This document shows, one piece after another, positions 1-10,013 of a DNA stretch of 39,842 bases. The stretch is from Ligilactobacillus murinus DSM 20452 = NBRC 14221. Its GTDB lineage: Bacteria > Bacillota > Bacilli > Lactobacillales > Lactobacillaceae. Both the position numbers and the translations under genes were made by a program. The stretch is taken from assembly GCF_001591685.1 (NCBI RefSeq), contig NZ_BCVJ01000014.1:1-39842 (forward strand), in the 5' to 3' direction. Numbering within the stretch: the first letter of the stretch is position 1; each line of letters opens with the position of its first letter. The notes under the pieces are model-generated. The model was given only the letters and a program-made list of their open reading frames with translations, was not told the DNA's origin and searched no databases.

Positions 1-24
1 TCGGTTGATACAATCAACATCAAT

Positions 25-53
25 ATTTTAACATATTGATAATTTCATGTCAA
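25..53 (-). promoter_or_regulatory. Tandem rrn-type promoter 1 (nearest left edge)
   Basis: On the minus strand a perfect -35 box TTGACA (48-53) is followed after 17 bp by TAAAAT (25-30). The -35 is preceded by an A-rich tract (minus-strand AAAAAAGTTG), as in UP-element promoters. It points left, out of the window. It is the last of four similar promoters whose -35 boxes are 75-80 bp apart. Confidence 0.8.
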
Positions 54-98
54 CAACTTTTTTCATTTTTATCTCAGTCGTTTTTTGACGACTAGATA

Positions 99-128
99 AT
101 TTTAACAAAAACCATTGAATGATGTCAA
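99..128 (-). promoter_or_regulatory. Tandem rrn-type promoter 2
   Basis: Minus-strand TTGACA (123-128), 18-bp spacer, TAAAAT (99-104). Minus-strand AAAAAATTG lies directly upstream of the -35. The -35 box is exactly 75 bp from that of promoter 1. Confidence 0.75.
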
Positions 129-173
129 CAATTTTTTATCTTATTTTTTCTACTGCAACAAATCAGCTTTTAT

Positions 174-203
174 ATAATATCATGTATCACAAGTTAATGT
201 CAA
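174..203 (-). promoter_or_regulatory. Tandem rrn-type promoter 3
   Basis: Minus-strand TTGACA (198-203), 18-bp spacer, TATTAT (174-179), with an AT-rich upstream flank. The -35 box is again 75 bp from the previous one. Confidence 0.75.
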
Positions 204-253
204 CATAATTTTTAAATTATATTTTTTAACTGCTCTGTATCAGCAACTTTTAT

Positions 254-283
254 AGTATAGCAAGGAATACATTTAAGCGTCAA
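254..283 (-). promoter_or_regulatory. Tandem rrn-type promoter 4 (farthest upstream)
   Basis: Minus-strand TTGACG (278-283), 18-bp spacer, TATACT (254-259), with an A7 tract just upstream on the minus strand. The whole 1-382 stretch holds no gene; it consists of these four promoters and AT-rich spacers. Confidence 0.7.
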
Positions 284-382
284 GGACTTTTTTTGATTTT
301 CTATAAAAATTCTTTTGTACTTTCAACCATCAATTGTTTTCACCATTACAAAATTAACTAGACATACCCCTTTCCGCCAAAC

Positions 383-775
383 TTATTGCTTTTTAATAAC
401 AGTATAACCCCTTTGTTCAAAAAATGGATACGCAGTTAGTGATGCATGCGTTGTGATGCATTTACCACCTACACTTTCCAAGCGTTCACATAAAGTAGTT
501 GCGACACCTTTTCTCAAATACCCCGGTAAAACAAATAAATGCCCGAGATACCCATGTTGATCTATCTCACCAAAACCAGCTATCTTTTCTGATTCAACTG
601 CTACTAAACTATATTTTTTCGACAAACGCTGATGCCAAATCGCTGGCTCTGTATTACCATTTATCCAAGCATCTAGTTGTTCTTTTGAATAGTCTTTTGC
701 ATTAACAGTCTGTACTGTCGTATAAAACAACTCAGCGATCTGTTTTTGATCACCAAAGCGATATTCTCTGAACAT
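383..775 (-). CDS. GNAT family N-acetyltransferase
   Basis: A small (130 aa) acetyl-CoA-dependent N-acetyltransferase of unknown substrate. The acetyl-CoA-binding core is visible as FVLPGYLRKGVATTL (a V-x-P-x-x-R-x-x-G-v-a loop), followed by HASLTAYPFFEQRGY, the usual C-terminal strand and helix that end in GY. The ATG at 775 is chosen because a TTG start 27 bases upstream has no ribosome-binding site; even so, the ATG has only a weak purine-rich upstream stretch. It lies downstream of the lysS terminator and upstream of the tandem rrn-type promoters. It contains three GATC sites in 393 bp, fewer than most neighbours. Substrate cannot be inferred. Confidence 0.8.
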   Translation of the reverse strand: MFREYRFGDQKQIAELFYTTVQTVNAKDYSKEQLDAWINGNTEPAIWHQRLSKKYSLVAVESEKIAGFGEIDQHGYLGHLFVLPGYLRKGVATTLCERLESVGGKCITTHASLTAYPFFEQRGYTVIKKQ

Positions 776-800
776 AAATATTTTCTTTTTTACGCACAAC

Positions 801-831
801 AAAAAATGCTGCGACTATATAGCCACAGCAT
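801..831 (-). terminator. Rho-independent terminator of lysS
   Basis: A nearly perfect 26-bp inverted repeat (806-831; ATGCTG...CAGCAT ends, two G-U pairs) is followed on the minus strand by a T5 run (801-805). It sits 15 bases after the lysS stop codon, so the GNAT gene downstream probably depends on read-through or its own promoter. Confidence 0.85.
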
Positions 832-845
832 TAAATATCTTATTT

Positions 846-2342
<1,497 letters not shown>

Positions 2343-2420
2343 TTAAAAATCCTCGCCTTTCTTTAGAGTGTGAGAAAAGGGGGTGCCTTTTCGAACACGT
2401 TTCATCTTTACTATTTTTTA

Positions 2421-2429
2421 ATTATAGCA
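2421..2429 (-). promoter_or_regulatory. lysS: lysS promoter (extended -10)
   Basis: Minus-strand TGCTATAAT: a perfect TATAAT (2421-2426) with the TGn extension (2427-2429), about 80 bp before the lysS ATG. No good -35 box is present; the extension would compensate. It lies in the short gap after the dusB stop codon. Confidence 0.6.
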
Positions 2430-2445
2430 TACTCAAATGTCATAA

Positions 2446-3441
2446 TTAACGCCGAATTGGTTGAGCGATCATGTCAGCCAAGAAATTATCAAAGATCGCT
2501 TGCATTTCTTGTTCTGTATCAGCCGAATTCAAAGCAGCTTTAGTCCTTGCTGAACGTGGGATCCCTTTAAGATAGTAGGCTGCTTGTGATCTAAACTCTT
2601 TTGGTCCCACGACTTCACCTTTAGCTTCAACTAAACGATGCAAATGCTCTTTAGCAACTGCGATCTTTTCAGCCGGTTTTGGTTCTTCTAATAATTCACC
2701 AGTCTCTAGGTAATGTGTCGTTTGCTTAACGATCCATGGATTACCTAAAGCTGCCCGCCCGATCATCACGGCGTCGGCTCCAACTTCATCTAGCATCGTC
2801 TTAGCATCTTGAGGCGTGCGGACATCCCCATTACCAATAAAGGGGATCTTTGTCAACTTGTTAGCTACTTCATGTAGCAACTCCCAATCGGCATGTCCTG
2901 AGTAAAGTTGTTTTCTTGTCCGACCATGCATCGCTAATGCACTAGCCCCAGCTTCTTGAGCGGCCAACGCATTTTCGACTGCTAAAATATGGTCCTCATC
3001 CCAACCAGTCCGCATTTTTACGGTAACTGGTTTTTCAACTGCTGATGAAACTGCTTTGACCATCTCATATACTTTATCAGGGTCAAGCAACCATCTTGCC
3101 CCAGCATCGGTCTTAGTGACCTTAGGCACCGGGCAACCCATATTGATATCAATAATATCAGTATTGGTGTTTTCAGCCACAAACTGGGCGGCTTCGACTA
3201 AAGTTTCCTTGCTTCCCCCAAAGATCTGCACACTTGCTGGATGTTCACTTGGATCGACAAATAACATCTCAAGTGTCTTTTTGTTGCGGAAATGGATCCC
3301 TTTATCTGAGATCATTTCACATACGACCATACCTGCACCAAATTCCTTACAGATCATCCGAAAGGCCACATTGGTCACCCCAGCCATTGGGGCTACCACA
3401 ACTTGGTTTGGGATCGTGATATCTCCAATTTTCCATTCCAT
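2446..3441 (-). CDS. dusB: tRNA-dihydrouridine synthase DusB
   Basis: An FMN- and NADPH-dependent enzyme that reduces uridine to dihydrouridine in the tRNA D-loop. The 331-aa protein shows the TIM-barrel start VVVAPMAGVTNVAFR (15-28), the catalytic cysteine in DINMGCPVPKV (Cys103) and the flavin phosphate-binding segment FIGNGDVRTPQDA, followed by GADAVMIGRAALGNPW. These are diagnostic of the DusB/NifR3 branch. The ATG at 3441 has a TGAGGTGA ribosome-binding site. It sits between hslO and lysS, the conserved order in lactobacilli, and an extended -10 promoter lies 45 bp upstream. Confidence 0.94.
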   Translation of the reverse strand: MEWKIGDITIPNQVVVAPMAGVTNVAFRMICKEFGAGMVVCEMISDKGIHFRNKKTLEMLFVDPSEHPASVQIFGGSKETLVEAAQFVAENTNTDIIDINMGCPVPKVTKTDAGARWLLDPDKVYEMVKAVSSAVEKPVTVKMRTGWDEDHILAVENALAAQEAGASALAMHGRTRKQLYSGHADWELLHEVANKLTKIPFIGNGDVRTPQDAKTMLDEVGADAVMIGRAALGNPWIVKQTTHYLETGELLEEPKPAEKIAVAKEHLHRLVEAKGEVVGPKEFRSQAAYYLKGIPRSARTKAALNSADTEQEMQAIFDNFLADMIAQPIRR

Positions 3442-3485
3442 GGATCAATTTCACCTCATAAAATCATTCTTTACTTCGTTTGTAG

Positions 3486-3494
3486 ATAATAGCA
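3486..3494 (-). promoter_or_regulatory. dusB: dusB promoter (extended -10)
   Basis: Minus-strand TGCTATTAT, a -10 hexamer TATTAT (3486-3491) with TGn extension (3492-3494). The -35 region is poor. It lies in the 70-bp gap between hslO and dusB and could drive dusB-lysS. Confidence 0.5.
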
Positions 3495-3511
3495 CACTTT
3501 TATTTAAACGA

Positions 3512-4399
3512 CTACTTTTCTTTTGCATTTTTTACGATCTCACGCAATTCAGCTTCGGAAAAATGGTATTTTCGATTGCAAAAATGACATAAAGCAGTTG
3601 CACCATGATCTTCTTTGATCATCTCTTCAATATCAGCTTCAGGTAAACTTGCCATTGCTTTTGCAAAACGGTCTTTGGAACAATCACATTTATACGCTAC
3701 TGGTTTTTTATCCAAGATCTCAACATTTTCTTCATCAAATAATTTGACTAAAATATCTTCTGGAGTCAAGCCTTCACGCATCATTTCCGAAACTAGCGGT
3801 AGATCTTTTAAACGTTCTTCTAGTTTAGTCAAAACTTCATCCGTTGCTCCTGGCATAACTTGGATCAAAAAGCCTCCAGCTGTTTGGATAGTATTATCAT
3901 CATTGACAAAAACTGACAATCCAACGGCTGATGGGATCTGTTCGGACTTAGCCAAGTAATACGTAAAATCTTCACCTAATTCACCCGAAACAAGCGGTAC
4001 TTGTCCAGTAAATGGTTCTTTTAAGCCAAGATCTTTAGTAACTGATAGAAAACCTGTCGTTCCGACTGCACCTTTAACATCGATCTTGTGCTTATCATTC
4101 AATGGTAAATGGATATGAGGGTGTTGGACATAGCCTTTCACAGTCCCGTTAGCGTTACCATCAACGACGATCGCCCCCAATGGTCCATCCCCATTGATTT
4201 TCACTGTCATCTTGCCTTCACCCTTTAATGAAGCTTCCGATAACAGTAAAGTTGCAACTAAGGTGCGGCCTAAAGCTGCCGAAGCCGCACTCCAAGTATC
4301 GTGATATTCTTGTGCTTGACGAACCGTTTTGGTTGCATCGACCGCATACGCACGTAATTGCCCATCATAGGCTAAACTTTTAACTAAATAATCAGACAT
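3512..4399 (-). CDS. hslO: Redox-regulated holdase chaperone Hsp33
   Basis: A cytoplasmic chaperone that becomes active when oxidative stress releases zinc and forms disulfides. The 295-aa protein has the Hsp33 N-terminal domain and the four zinc-binding cysteines near the C-terminus as CDC (Cys238, Cys240) and CHFC (Cys271, Cys274), the canonical CxC-x27-32-CxxC arrangement. All redox residues are therefore present. The ATG at 4399 has a GGAATAGGTGAA ribosome-binding region. It follows ftsH at 113 bp, with a long hairpin in the gap. The FtsH-Hsp33 neighbourhood groups two protein quality-control factors. Confidence 0.96.
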   Translation of the reverse strand: MSDYLVKSLAYDGQLRAYAVDATKTVRQAQEYHDTWSAASAALGRTLVATLLLSEASLKGEGKMTVKINGDGPLGAIVVDGNANGTVKGYVQHPHIHLPLNDKHKIDVKGAVGTTGFLSVTKDLGLKEPFTGQVPLVSGELGEDFTYYLAKSEQIPSAVGLSVFVNDDNTIQTAGGFLIQVMPGATDEVLTKLEERLKDLPLVSEMMREGLTPEDILVKLFDEENVEILDKKPVAYKCDCSKDRFAKAMASLPEADIEEMIKEDHGATALCHFCNRKYHFSEAELREIVKNAKEK

Positions 4400-4435
4400 T
4401 TAATTCACCTATTCCTTTATATTTTTCAATAAACA

Positions 4436-4480
4436 AGGAGGAAGCAAGCGGGCGGCACATAGGCCAACTTACTTCCTCCT
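4436..4480 (-). terminator. Hairpin between ftsH and hslO (terminator-like)
   Basis: A 13-bp stem (4436-4448 with 4468-4480, one mismatch) with a 19-nt loop. On the minus strand the tail is only moderately T-rich (TTGTTTATT), so termination is probably partial. The 5' arm on the minus strand carries a perfect Shine-Dalgarno core AGGAGG, sequestered in the stem. Confidence 0.5.
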
Positions 4481-4512
4481 ATTTAAAATTTATTCCACCA
4501 CTCGCTCAAAGA

Positions 4513-6633
4513 CTAATCTTTATCCGAGTCTGTGTCTTTTTTATCCTTTTTTGGATAGAAGACTGTGGTTTTATTTTTATCAGCAGTTGTAGCTTTTTCA
4601 CTTGGGAAAGATGTTGTTTCATCAGCTACTTTACTTTCACGTTTAGCAGCTTCCTTACGTTCCAAAGCTTCTTTTGATTCTTCAAAAGTTGTAGCTGTTG
4701 CTTTTTCACTTGGGAACTCATCTTCATTTTGTGCAGGCATCTTACCTGTCTTATACAAGCTCAAAATTTGCTTTTCATCGAGGGTCTCGTATTCAAGCAA
4801 GGCTTTTGCAATGACTGCATGCTGTTCTTTATGCTCTTCGATGATCTTCTTAGCCAAAGCCATCCCTTCTTCAGATAAGCGTTTGACTTCTTCATCGATC
4901 GCATTAGCTGTATTGATCGAAAAGGCTGCTTGACCTGGAACAGCATCGCCAGCAAACATGCCACTTTGACCTTCATATTGGACAGGACCTAATTGATCGC
5001 TCATCCCGTATTCGGTCACCATTGCACGTGCCAATTGCGTTGCTTGTTGGAAGTCATTGGAAGCCCCCGAGGATTGTTGTCCAAAGATAAGCTCTTCCGC
5101 AGCACGTCCCCCCATCAAGCCAGCAATTTGTTCTTGCATGTCTTTTTTAGAAAGCAACATTTGATCTTCTTTTGGTAACATGATCGCATAACCACCGGCA
5201 CGCCCACGTGGAACGATCGTAACTTTGTGAACGACCCGGGCATCGTTTAAGACCAGACCAACGATCGTATGCCCAGCTTCGTGATAAGCCACGGTCTCGC
5301 GTTCTTTCTTGCTGATGACGCGATCACGTTTGGCTGGACCTGCGATCACACGATCTTCAGCTTCATCGATATCTGAGGCATCGATCGCTTTTTTGTTACG
5401 CCGCGCAGCCAATAAAGCAGCTTCGTTGAGCAAGTTTTCAAGATCAGCCCCAACAAAGCCCGGTGTTTGCTTAGCGATCGTCTTAAGATCAACATCTTTT
5501 GCAAGTGGCTTGTTCTTAGCATGCACTTTTAAGATCGCTTCACGGCCCTTAACATCAGGGCGCCCAACTAAGATCTTACGGTCAAAACGTCCTGGACGAA
5601 GCAAGGCTGGGTCCAAAACATCAGAACGGTTCGTAGCAGCCATCACGATGACACCTTCATCACCTTCGAAACCATCCATTTCAACTAACAATTGGTTCAA
5701 GGTTTGTTCACGTTCATCGTGACCGCCCCCCATACCATTGCCACGACGACGACCGACAGCATCGATCTCATCGATAAAGATAATGGCTGGTGCACTCTTC
5801 TTGGCGTTTTCAAACAGATCACGCACACGACTAGCACCGACACCGACAAACATTTCCACAAAGTCAGAACCAGAGATCGAGAAGAATGGTACTCCTGCTT
5901 CACCTGCGACCGCTTTGGCTAACAAAGTCTTACCAGTTCCGGGAGGTCCTTCGAGTAACACACCTGATGGGATCCGTGCACCCAAAGAAAGGAATTTACG
6001 TGGATCACGCAAGAATTCAACTACTTCGACTAATTCTTGCTTTTCTTCTTCGGCCCCAGCTACATCAGAGAAGCGAACTTTGTTGTTCTTCTTTTCAACT
6101 GGCTTAGCTTTAGACTTACCAAAGCTCATCACCCCACGACCATTGCCACCGCCTTGGCCAGCTTGTCCCATCATCATGTAGAAGAAGAAGATAAAGAAGA
6201 CAAGGGGCAAGACATAGATCAAGAGTTGGACCCAGATACTGCTGGATTCCTCCTCTTTAGCGCCATATTTGACTTTATTCTTAGTAGCATAGCTTTCGAT
6301 CTGCTTAACTAAGGTATCATTGGTCAACACATTGGTCGTAAAGTTCGACACTTTAGTAGAGGTACCCGCAATACCGGTTAGACCACCAGTCTTTTCCACA
6401 TTAGCTGGTTTTTTGTAGGTACCTGTAATGCGGTAGGTACTACCTGCTGGTTGCATTGTAAATTCTTTGACATTGTTTTTCTTCAATTCGGTAATGAATT
6501 GGCTTGATTGAATCTGTTGTGATTGAGCGCCGCCACGATTACCAACAAAGTAATAGAGCGCACCCATAATGCCAAGGAAGATCACAATGTAAAATAGACT
6601 ATTCTTTACTAGCCCATTTTTGTTATTATTCAT
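4513..6633 (-). CDS. ftsH: ATP-dependent zinc metalloprotease FtsH
   Basis: A membrane-anchored hexameric AAA+ protease that degrades misfolded and regulatory membrane and cytoplasmic proteins. Residues 12-30 and 132-155 are transmembrane segments flanking an extracytoplasmic domain. Walker A GPPGTGKT is at 229-236, Walker B IIFIDEID at 284-291, the second region of homology contains RPGRFDR (346-352), and the zinc site HEAGH is at 451-455. All catalytic elements are intact. The C-terminal tail (about 630-706) is charged and contains the heptad FPSEKAT twice, an apparent small duplication of a low-complexity tail. The start at 6633 has a perfect AAAGGAGG site. hpt lies 79 bp upstream. Confidence 0.98.
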   Translation of the reverse strand: MNNNKNGLVKNSLFYIVIFLGIMGALYYFVGNRGGAQSQQIQSSQFITELKKNNVKEFTMQPAGSTYRITGTYKKPANVEKTGGLTGIAGTSTKVSNFTTNVLTNDTLVKQIESYATKNKVKYGAKEEESSSIWVQLLIYVLPLVFFIFFFYMMMGQAGQGGGNGRGVMSFGKSKAKPVEKKNNKVRFSDVAGAEEEKQELVEVVEFLRDPRKFLSLGARIPSGVLLEGPPGTGKTLLAKAVAGEAGVPFFSISGSDFVEMFVGVGASRVRDLFENAKKSAPAIIFIDEIDAVGRRRGNGMGGGHDEREQTLNQLLVEMDGFEGDEGVIVMAATNRSDVLDPALLRPGRFDRKILVGRPDVKGREAILKVHAKNKPLAKDVDLKTIAKQTPGFVGADLENLLNEAALLAARRNKKAIDASDIDEAEDRVIAGPAKRDRVISKKERETVAYHEAGHTIVGLVLNDARVVHKVTIVPRGRAGGYAIMLPKEDQMLLSKKDMQEQIAGLMGGRAAEELIFGQQSSGASNDFQQATQLARAMVTEYGMSDQLGPVQYEGQSGMFAGDAVPGQAAFSINTANAIDEEVKRLSEEGMALAKKIIEEHKEQHAVIAKALLEYETLDEKQILSLYKTGKMPAQNEDEFPSEKATATTFEESKEALERKEAAKRESKVADETTSFPSEKATTADKNKTTVFYPKKDKKDTDSDKD

Positions 6634-6683
6634 GGAGTTCCTCCTTTTAGGTAAATTTCATAAATTTTAAAGCTATCGAACCA

Positions 6684-6692
6684 ATAATATCA
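6684..6692 (-). promoter_or_regulatory. ftsH: Possible ftsH promoter (extended -10)
   Basis: Minus-strand TGATATTAT: TATTAT at 6684-6689 with a TGn extension. The -35 region (TAGTCA at 17 bp) is a weak match. It lies in the 79-bp hpt-ftsH gap, so it would let ftsH be induced separately from the upstream operon. Confidence 0.4.
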
Positions 6693-6712
6693 TATTTGAC
6701 TAATATTGACTA

Positions 6713-7258
6713 TTAATTGTTCTCGTAAACTTCTGGTTTCAAAATACCTACGTAAGGCAAGTTACGGTAATGTCCGATATAGTCTAGACCATAGCCGACC
6801 ACGAATTCATTTGGCACTTCAAAACCAACATAATCTGGCACGACCGATTTCACCCGACGCTCAGGTTTATCTAATAAAGTACAGATCTTAACTGAAGCTG
6901 CCTTTCGATGCTTGAGCAATTCCACTAACCGTTCCAAAGTGCGACCGGTATCGATGATATCTTCGACGATCAAAATATGACGATCTTTGACCGAAACGTC
7001 TAAGTCCTTGATGATCTTAACTTCACCAGATGATTCAGTTGCATCACCATAGCTAGATACATCCATAAAATCAAGTTCACAGTATGTGTCGATCTCACGC
7101 ACGATATCGGCCATAAATAAGATCGCACCCTTTAAAACGCAGATCACAAGCGGATTTTTATCCTTCATGTCGGCGGTGATCTGAGCCCCTAATTTTTGGG
7201 CAACTGCTTGAATATCTTCCTTGCTGTATAAAATTTCTTTGATGTCGTTATTCATCAT
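6713..7258 (-). CDS. hpt: Hypoxanthine-guanine phosphoribosyltransferase
   Basis: A purine-salvage enzyme that transfers phosphoribose from PRPP to hypoxanthine or guanine. The 181-aa protein carries the PRPP-binding motif EDIIDTGRT (99-107), the upstream PVICVLKGA-like loop (here [13 protein letters not shown]) and the C-terminal [20 protein letters not shown] segment, all typical. It starts with tandem ATGs (7258 and 7255) preceded by GAGAGGT, and its start overlaps the end of tilS by 11 bp. Translational coupling within the tilS-hpt-ftsH cluster is likely, as in Bacillus subtilis. Confidence 0.95.
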   Translation of the reverse strand: MMNNDIKEILYSKEDIQAVAQKLGAQITADMKDKNPLVICVLKGAILFMADIVREIDTYCELDFMDVSSYGDATESSGEVKIIKDLDVSVKDRHILIVEDIIDTGRTLERLVELLKHRKAASVKICTLLDKPERRVKSVVPDYVGFEVPNEFVVGYGLDYIGHYRNLPYVGILKPEVYENN

Positions 7259-8618
7259 CTTTTACCTCTCTTCGCAAAACTATTATGTAATGAATTTTAG
7301 CATTTACGAGCCGTGGTGACAAATCAGTTTTTTTCACTTTAACGATCCATAAAATGTTTCCATCCTTGGCTGCAACTAACCACAGACGCTCACGTTTAGT
7401 TTTCGCTATTTTTCGATCGATCAAGATCTGTTTTACTTTTTGGGTCCCGATCTTAGTTTTCATGCGATCACCTGGCCGCCGATGACGCAAAAGAAATGGC
7501 GCCTCATCTTCAGACACAGCTAAGATCTCATCACCTGGTCTTGGGCGGTAGGCATTTGAAAAAAAGAGCCCGACCTTTTCTGTATTAGAGATCCATTGCC
7601 ACTCGCCTAATAATAGATATTGCTGAAAATTTAAATTTTCGCTCTTCAAAGGATGATCAGTGAGCCAGAAATGCTGGTATTCTTTGAGCAAAAAATATCC
7701 TTGTCCCAGATCGAGTTGTCCTTGTGGCTTAGTGGTGTTATTTAGCAAACGGTTGGCTTGAGCTACTTTTTTTTCCGATAATTCTAACTTATGCTGCCGA
7801 AAAAGTTGGCGTAAAAGCTGATTTTGCCATGGCAAAGTCAACGCTTGCCATTGCTCTAAGGCATAACTACCATCATATTGCTGTAATTTAGCTAATTTTT
7901 CTTTACTCGTTTCATTGGCTAAAGTAAGAACTTCACTTAACTGCGCAGCATAATTTTCCACATGCGCTAAAAATTGCGGATTTTCTTGCTTTAATTGCGG
8001 GATAACATGATGTCGCAAGCGATTTCTCAAGTAATCATCTTGTTCATTAGTCTCATCTTCAAAATAAGTGATGTTTTGTTCTTGGACCAGATGTAACAAT
8101 TGAGCTTTGGTAAAGCCCAACAAAGGACGCAGCAACTCAGCATGAGCTCCAAATTTACGTCTACGCTTGATCCCTGTCAATTGTACTAGGTCGCCCCCAC
8201 GCAATAACTTCATCAAAAAGGTCTCAGCTTGATCATCACTGTGATGTGCCGTCAATAAGTACTTGATCTGTTGTTTTTTTAGTACTGTTTCAAAAAATTC
8301 ATACCGCATTTTGCGGGCTTTTTCTTCCAACCCTGTTTGGGGATGGTCAGCTACAGCCCAAGTCTTTGTAAAAAGCGGATACCCTTTTTCTTGGCAATAT
8401 CGCTGAATAAATTCTGTCTCAGTCTTACTTTGGTCGCGTAATTGATGATCGACATACGCCACATTGATCTGCGGACGTATTGCTACTGGCAAATGTGCTA
8501 ACAGCCATAACAATGCCATCGAATCCGCCCCAGTCGAGACCGCCACTAAGACCTTTTCTTTAGCTGCGAGCTTTAAATTTTGCCACTGTAGGTCAAACTG
8601 CTGTTTTATTGCTTGCAT
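7248..8618 (-). CDS. tilS: tRNA(Ile)-lysidine synthase TilS
   Basis: Converts C34 of tRNA-Ile(CAU) to lysidine so that AUA is read as isoleucine; essential in most bacteria. The 456-aa protein has the N-type ATP pyrophosphatase P-loop [12 protein letters not shown] (25-36; S28-T29-G30-x-D32-S33), a conservative variant of SGGxDS. It also has [18 protein letters not shown] and the C-terminal TilS domain ([10 protein letters not shown]). The ATG at 8618 follows a GGGAG site 8 bases away. yabR lies 59 bp upstream with a hairpin in between, and hpt overlaps its end. Confidence 0.94.
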   Translation of the reverse strand: MQAIKQQFDLQWQNLKLAAKEKVLVAVSTGADSMALLWLLAHLPVAIRPQINVAYVDHQLRDQSKTETEFIQRYCQEKGYPLFTKTWAVADHPQTGLEEKARKMRYEFFETVLKKQQIKYLLTAHHSDDQAETFLMKLLRGGDLVQLTGIKRRRKFGAHAELLRPLLGFTKAQLLHLVQEQNITYFEDETNEQDDYLRNRLRHHVIPQLKQENPQFLAHVENYAAQLSEVLTLANETSKEKLAKLQQYDGSYALEQWQALTLPWQNQLLRQLFRQHKLELSEKKVAQANRLLNNTTKPQGQLDLGQGYFLLKEYQHFWLTDHPLKSENLNFQQYLLLGEWQWISNTEKVGLFFSNAYRPRPGDEILAVSEDEAPFLLRHRRPGDRMKTKIGTQKVKQILIDRKIAKTKRERLWLVAAKDGNILWIVKVKKTDLSPRLVNAKIHYIIVLRREVKDDE

Positions 8619-8640
8619 AAAATGTCTCCCTTAAAGAACT

Positions 8641-8671
8641 AAAGGACCGTGACAAAATGCCACAGTCCTTT
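8641..8671 (-). terminator. Terminator-like hairpin between yabR and tilS
   Basis: Arms AAAGGACYGTG pair (8641-8651 with 8661-8671, one mismatch) around a short loop. On the minus strand only TTTAGTTCTTT follows, so it probably attenuates rather than fully stops transcription into tilS. Confidence 0.55.
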
Positions 8672-8677
8672 TATATA

Positions 8678-9178
8678 TTAGCTACGGCGTCCACCACGGC
8701 CACCGCGCTTACCTTCCGTATTTCGTTTCAAAGAGGTCAAGCGTTCATCGCTTTCTTTTAAGAAACCAGCCAATAAAGAGTCGAAGTCTTTCTTTTTGTT
8801 TTCAGTTTTGCGAGGTGCAAAGGAACGTCCCTTACCCGCATTACTGTTATTTTTGTGATCATTTCCCTTACCATTGTTCCGGAAGTCGCCTTCACGTTGG
8901 TTGCGCTCTTCTTTGGTATCTTTCCCAAAATCTTTTTGAACATTGTCGCTTGCTTTTCTGATCGACAAACTGATCTTGCCATCTTCACCGACTGAAAGCA
9001 CTTTGACTGTTACTTTATCCCCTACTGTCAACACATCATGGATATCCTTGACAAAATTATTTGAAACTTCACTGATATGCACCAAGCCAGTTTTTTTATC
9101 CCCTAAATCCACAAAAGCACCAAAATTAGTGATCCCTGATACTTTGCCGTTGACTTTTTCTCCGACTTCAATTGACAT
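8678..9178 (-). CDS. yabR: S1 domain RNA-binding protein (YabR family)
   Basis: Residues 1-75 form a single S1/OB-fold domain (GEKVNGKVSGITNFGAFVDL ... GLVHISEVS ... KVLSVGEDGKISLSIR). The remaining 90 residues are basic and low in complexity, ending with a GGRGGRR tail. Length 166 aa; B. subtilis YabR is somewhat shorter. The family binds RNA or ribosomes, but its exact role is not settled. The ATG at 9178 has a strong AGGAGG site. It sits between divIC and tilS, the conserved position of yabR in Firmicutes. The symbol rests on position and domain. Confidence 0.8.
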   Translation of the reverse strand: MSIEVGEKVNGKVSGITNFGAFVDLGDKKTGLVHISEVSNNFVKDIHDVLTVGDKVTVKVLSVGEDGKISLSIRKASDNVQKDFGKDTKEERNQREGDFRNNGKGNDHKNNSNAGKGRSFAPRKTENKKKDFDSLLAGFLKESDERLTSLKRNTEGKRGGRGGRRS

Positions 9179-9257
9179 AAAAAAATTTTTCCTCCTAGAA
9201 AGTTCTAATAAAACACACCTAAGTATATCATGATACTAGTAGTTTAACCAAAAAAAT

Positions 9258-9665
9258 TTATTTTTCTGAATTTAAGACACTTTTTGCCTTATCATCAGGC
9301 AAATTATAGATCATTTCATTGTCACGAGAATAATAATATTTCTCACGGATCAGCTTCTCTAAATATTCATCGTCATTCAACTGCTTTACCCGCAGTTTCA
9401 AGCTAGCATTGTCTTTTTTTACCTTATCAAGCTTTTTTTGAGCCGTTGTCGTCTGTTGCTTGACCGTATGTGCTTGCCACAAGTTACGTCCGACTTGAAC
9501 TAAACACCCAACGGTCACGACCACTGCGATCACGGCAAATAAACGCATTATAACTTTGTGTTGCAGATAACGCCGATTTTTGGCGACCATACGCTTTTTA
9601 GCAGCTGTTTTTTCCCGATAAAAATCATTATCCATGACTTTGATCTTTTGCTTATCTTCTTTCAT
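9258..9665 (-). CDS. divIC: Septum formation initiator DivIC
   Basis: A small bitopic membrane protein of the divisome that partners with FtsL and DivIB at the septum. The 135-aa protein has a basic cytoplasmic N-terminus, one transmembrane segment (about 38-58), a short coiled coil (about 65-97) and the conserved membrane-distal motif YLEKLIREKYYYSRDNEMIY (101-120). The ATG at 9665 has a GTGAGGT site. A clear promoter lies directly upstream, inside the gap after rqcP. Length and layout match the DivIC/FtsB family. Confidence 0.88.
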   Translation of the reverse strand: MKEDKQKIKVMDNDFYREKTAAKKRMVAKNRRYLQHKVIMRLFAVIAVVVTVGCLVQVGRNLWQAHTVKQQTTTAQKKLDKVKKDNASLKLRVKQLNDDEYLEKLIREKYYYSRDNEMIYNLPDDKAKSVLNSEK

Positions 9666-9712
9666 CAGTTAGACCTCACCAAATCATCCAAAACCGTTAC
9701 ATATTTACGAAG

Positions 9713-9742
9713 ATTATAACAAACTTGGTGATAAAGATTCAA
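9713..9742 (-). promoter_or_regulatory. divIC: divIC promoter
   Basis: Minus-strand TTGAAT (9737-9742), 18-bp spacer, TATAAT (9713-9718) with TGT extension. It lies in the 78-bp gap between rqcP and divIC and would drive divIC-yabR and possibly tilS-hpt. Confidence 0.7.
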
Positions 9743-9743
9743 T

Positions 9744-10013
9744 TTAGAGCCTAAAATCTTCCTTATATTCTTCACTGATGATCTCGTACATGCCTTTAGC
9801 CTCATCTTTTTTGGTCGTATCCTTTAATTCCAAAACTTTCAAAGTCAACGTTTTATTTCCAAAATTGATCACTAAAGTATCACCTGTTACAACATCACTA
9901 GCGGATTTAGCAACTTTGTCATTGATCGTGATCCGGCCTTGGTCAGCGATCTGTTTTGCCACACTGCGCCGTTTGATCACACGTGAAACTTTTAAATATT
10001 TATCTAATCTCAT
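9744..10013 (-). CDS. rqcP: S4-domain ribosome quality-control factor RqcP (YabO)
   Basis: An 89-aa S4-type RNA-binding protein: [20 protein letters not shown] at the start, then a beta-rich tail. In B. subtilis, RqcP (YabO) binds stalled 50S subunits and works with RqcH in alanine tailing of nascent chains. The start is placed at ATG 10013, not at a longer in-frame extension from 10085, because the S4 domain begins there, a GAGGGAA site precedes it, and it overlaps the upstream flippase stop in an ATGA arrangement that implies translational coupling. Position between the flippase and divIC is conserved. Confidence 0.88.
   Translation of the reverse strand: MRLDKYLKVSRVIKRRSVAKQIADQGRITINDKVAKSASDVVTGDTLVINFGNKTLTLKVLELKDTTKKDEAKGMYEIISEEYKEDFRL

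Noticed and set aside
1-382. Repeated TGTCAACAA-T-run motifs considered as a CRISPR or iteron array
   Set aside because: The repeated words are -35 boxes with upstream A tracts on the minus strand, each with a correctly spaced -10 box; the spacers show no CRISPR repeat.
5738-6181. A 147-codon plus-strand open frame opposite ftsH, and similar antisense frames opposite mfd and lysS
   Set aside because: These are shadows of strongly coding minus-strand genes; they lack ribosome-binding sites and their composition follows the opposite strand.
7248-8618. TilS P-loop STGADS instead of SGGxDS, suspected as a broken active site
   Set aside because: Threonine at this place is a conservative change, the Asp and Ser are kept, and all other TilS segments are intact.
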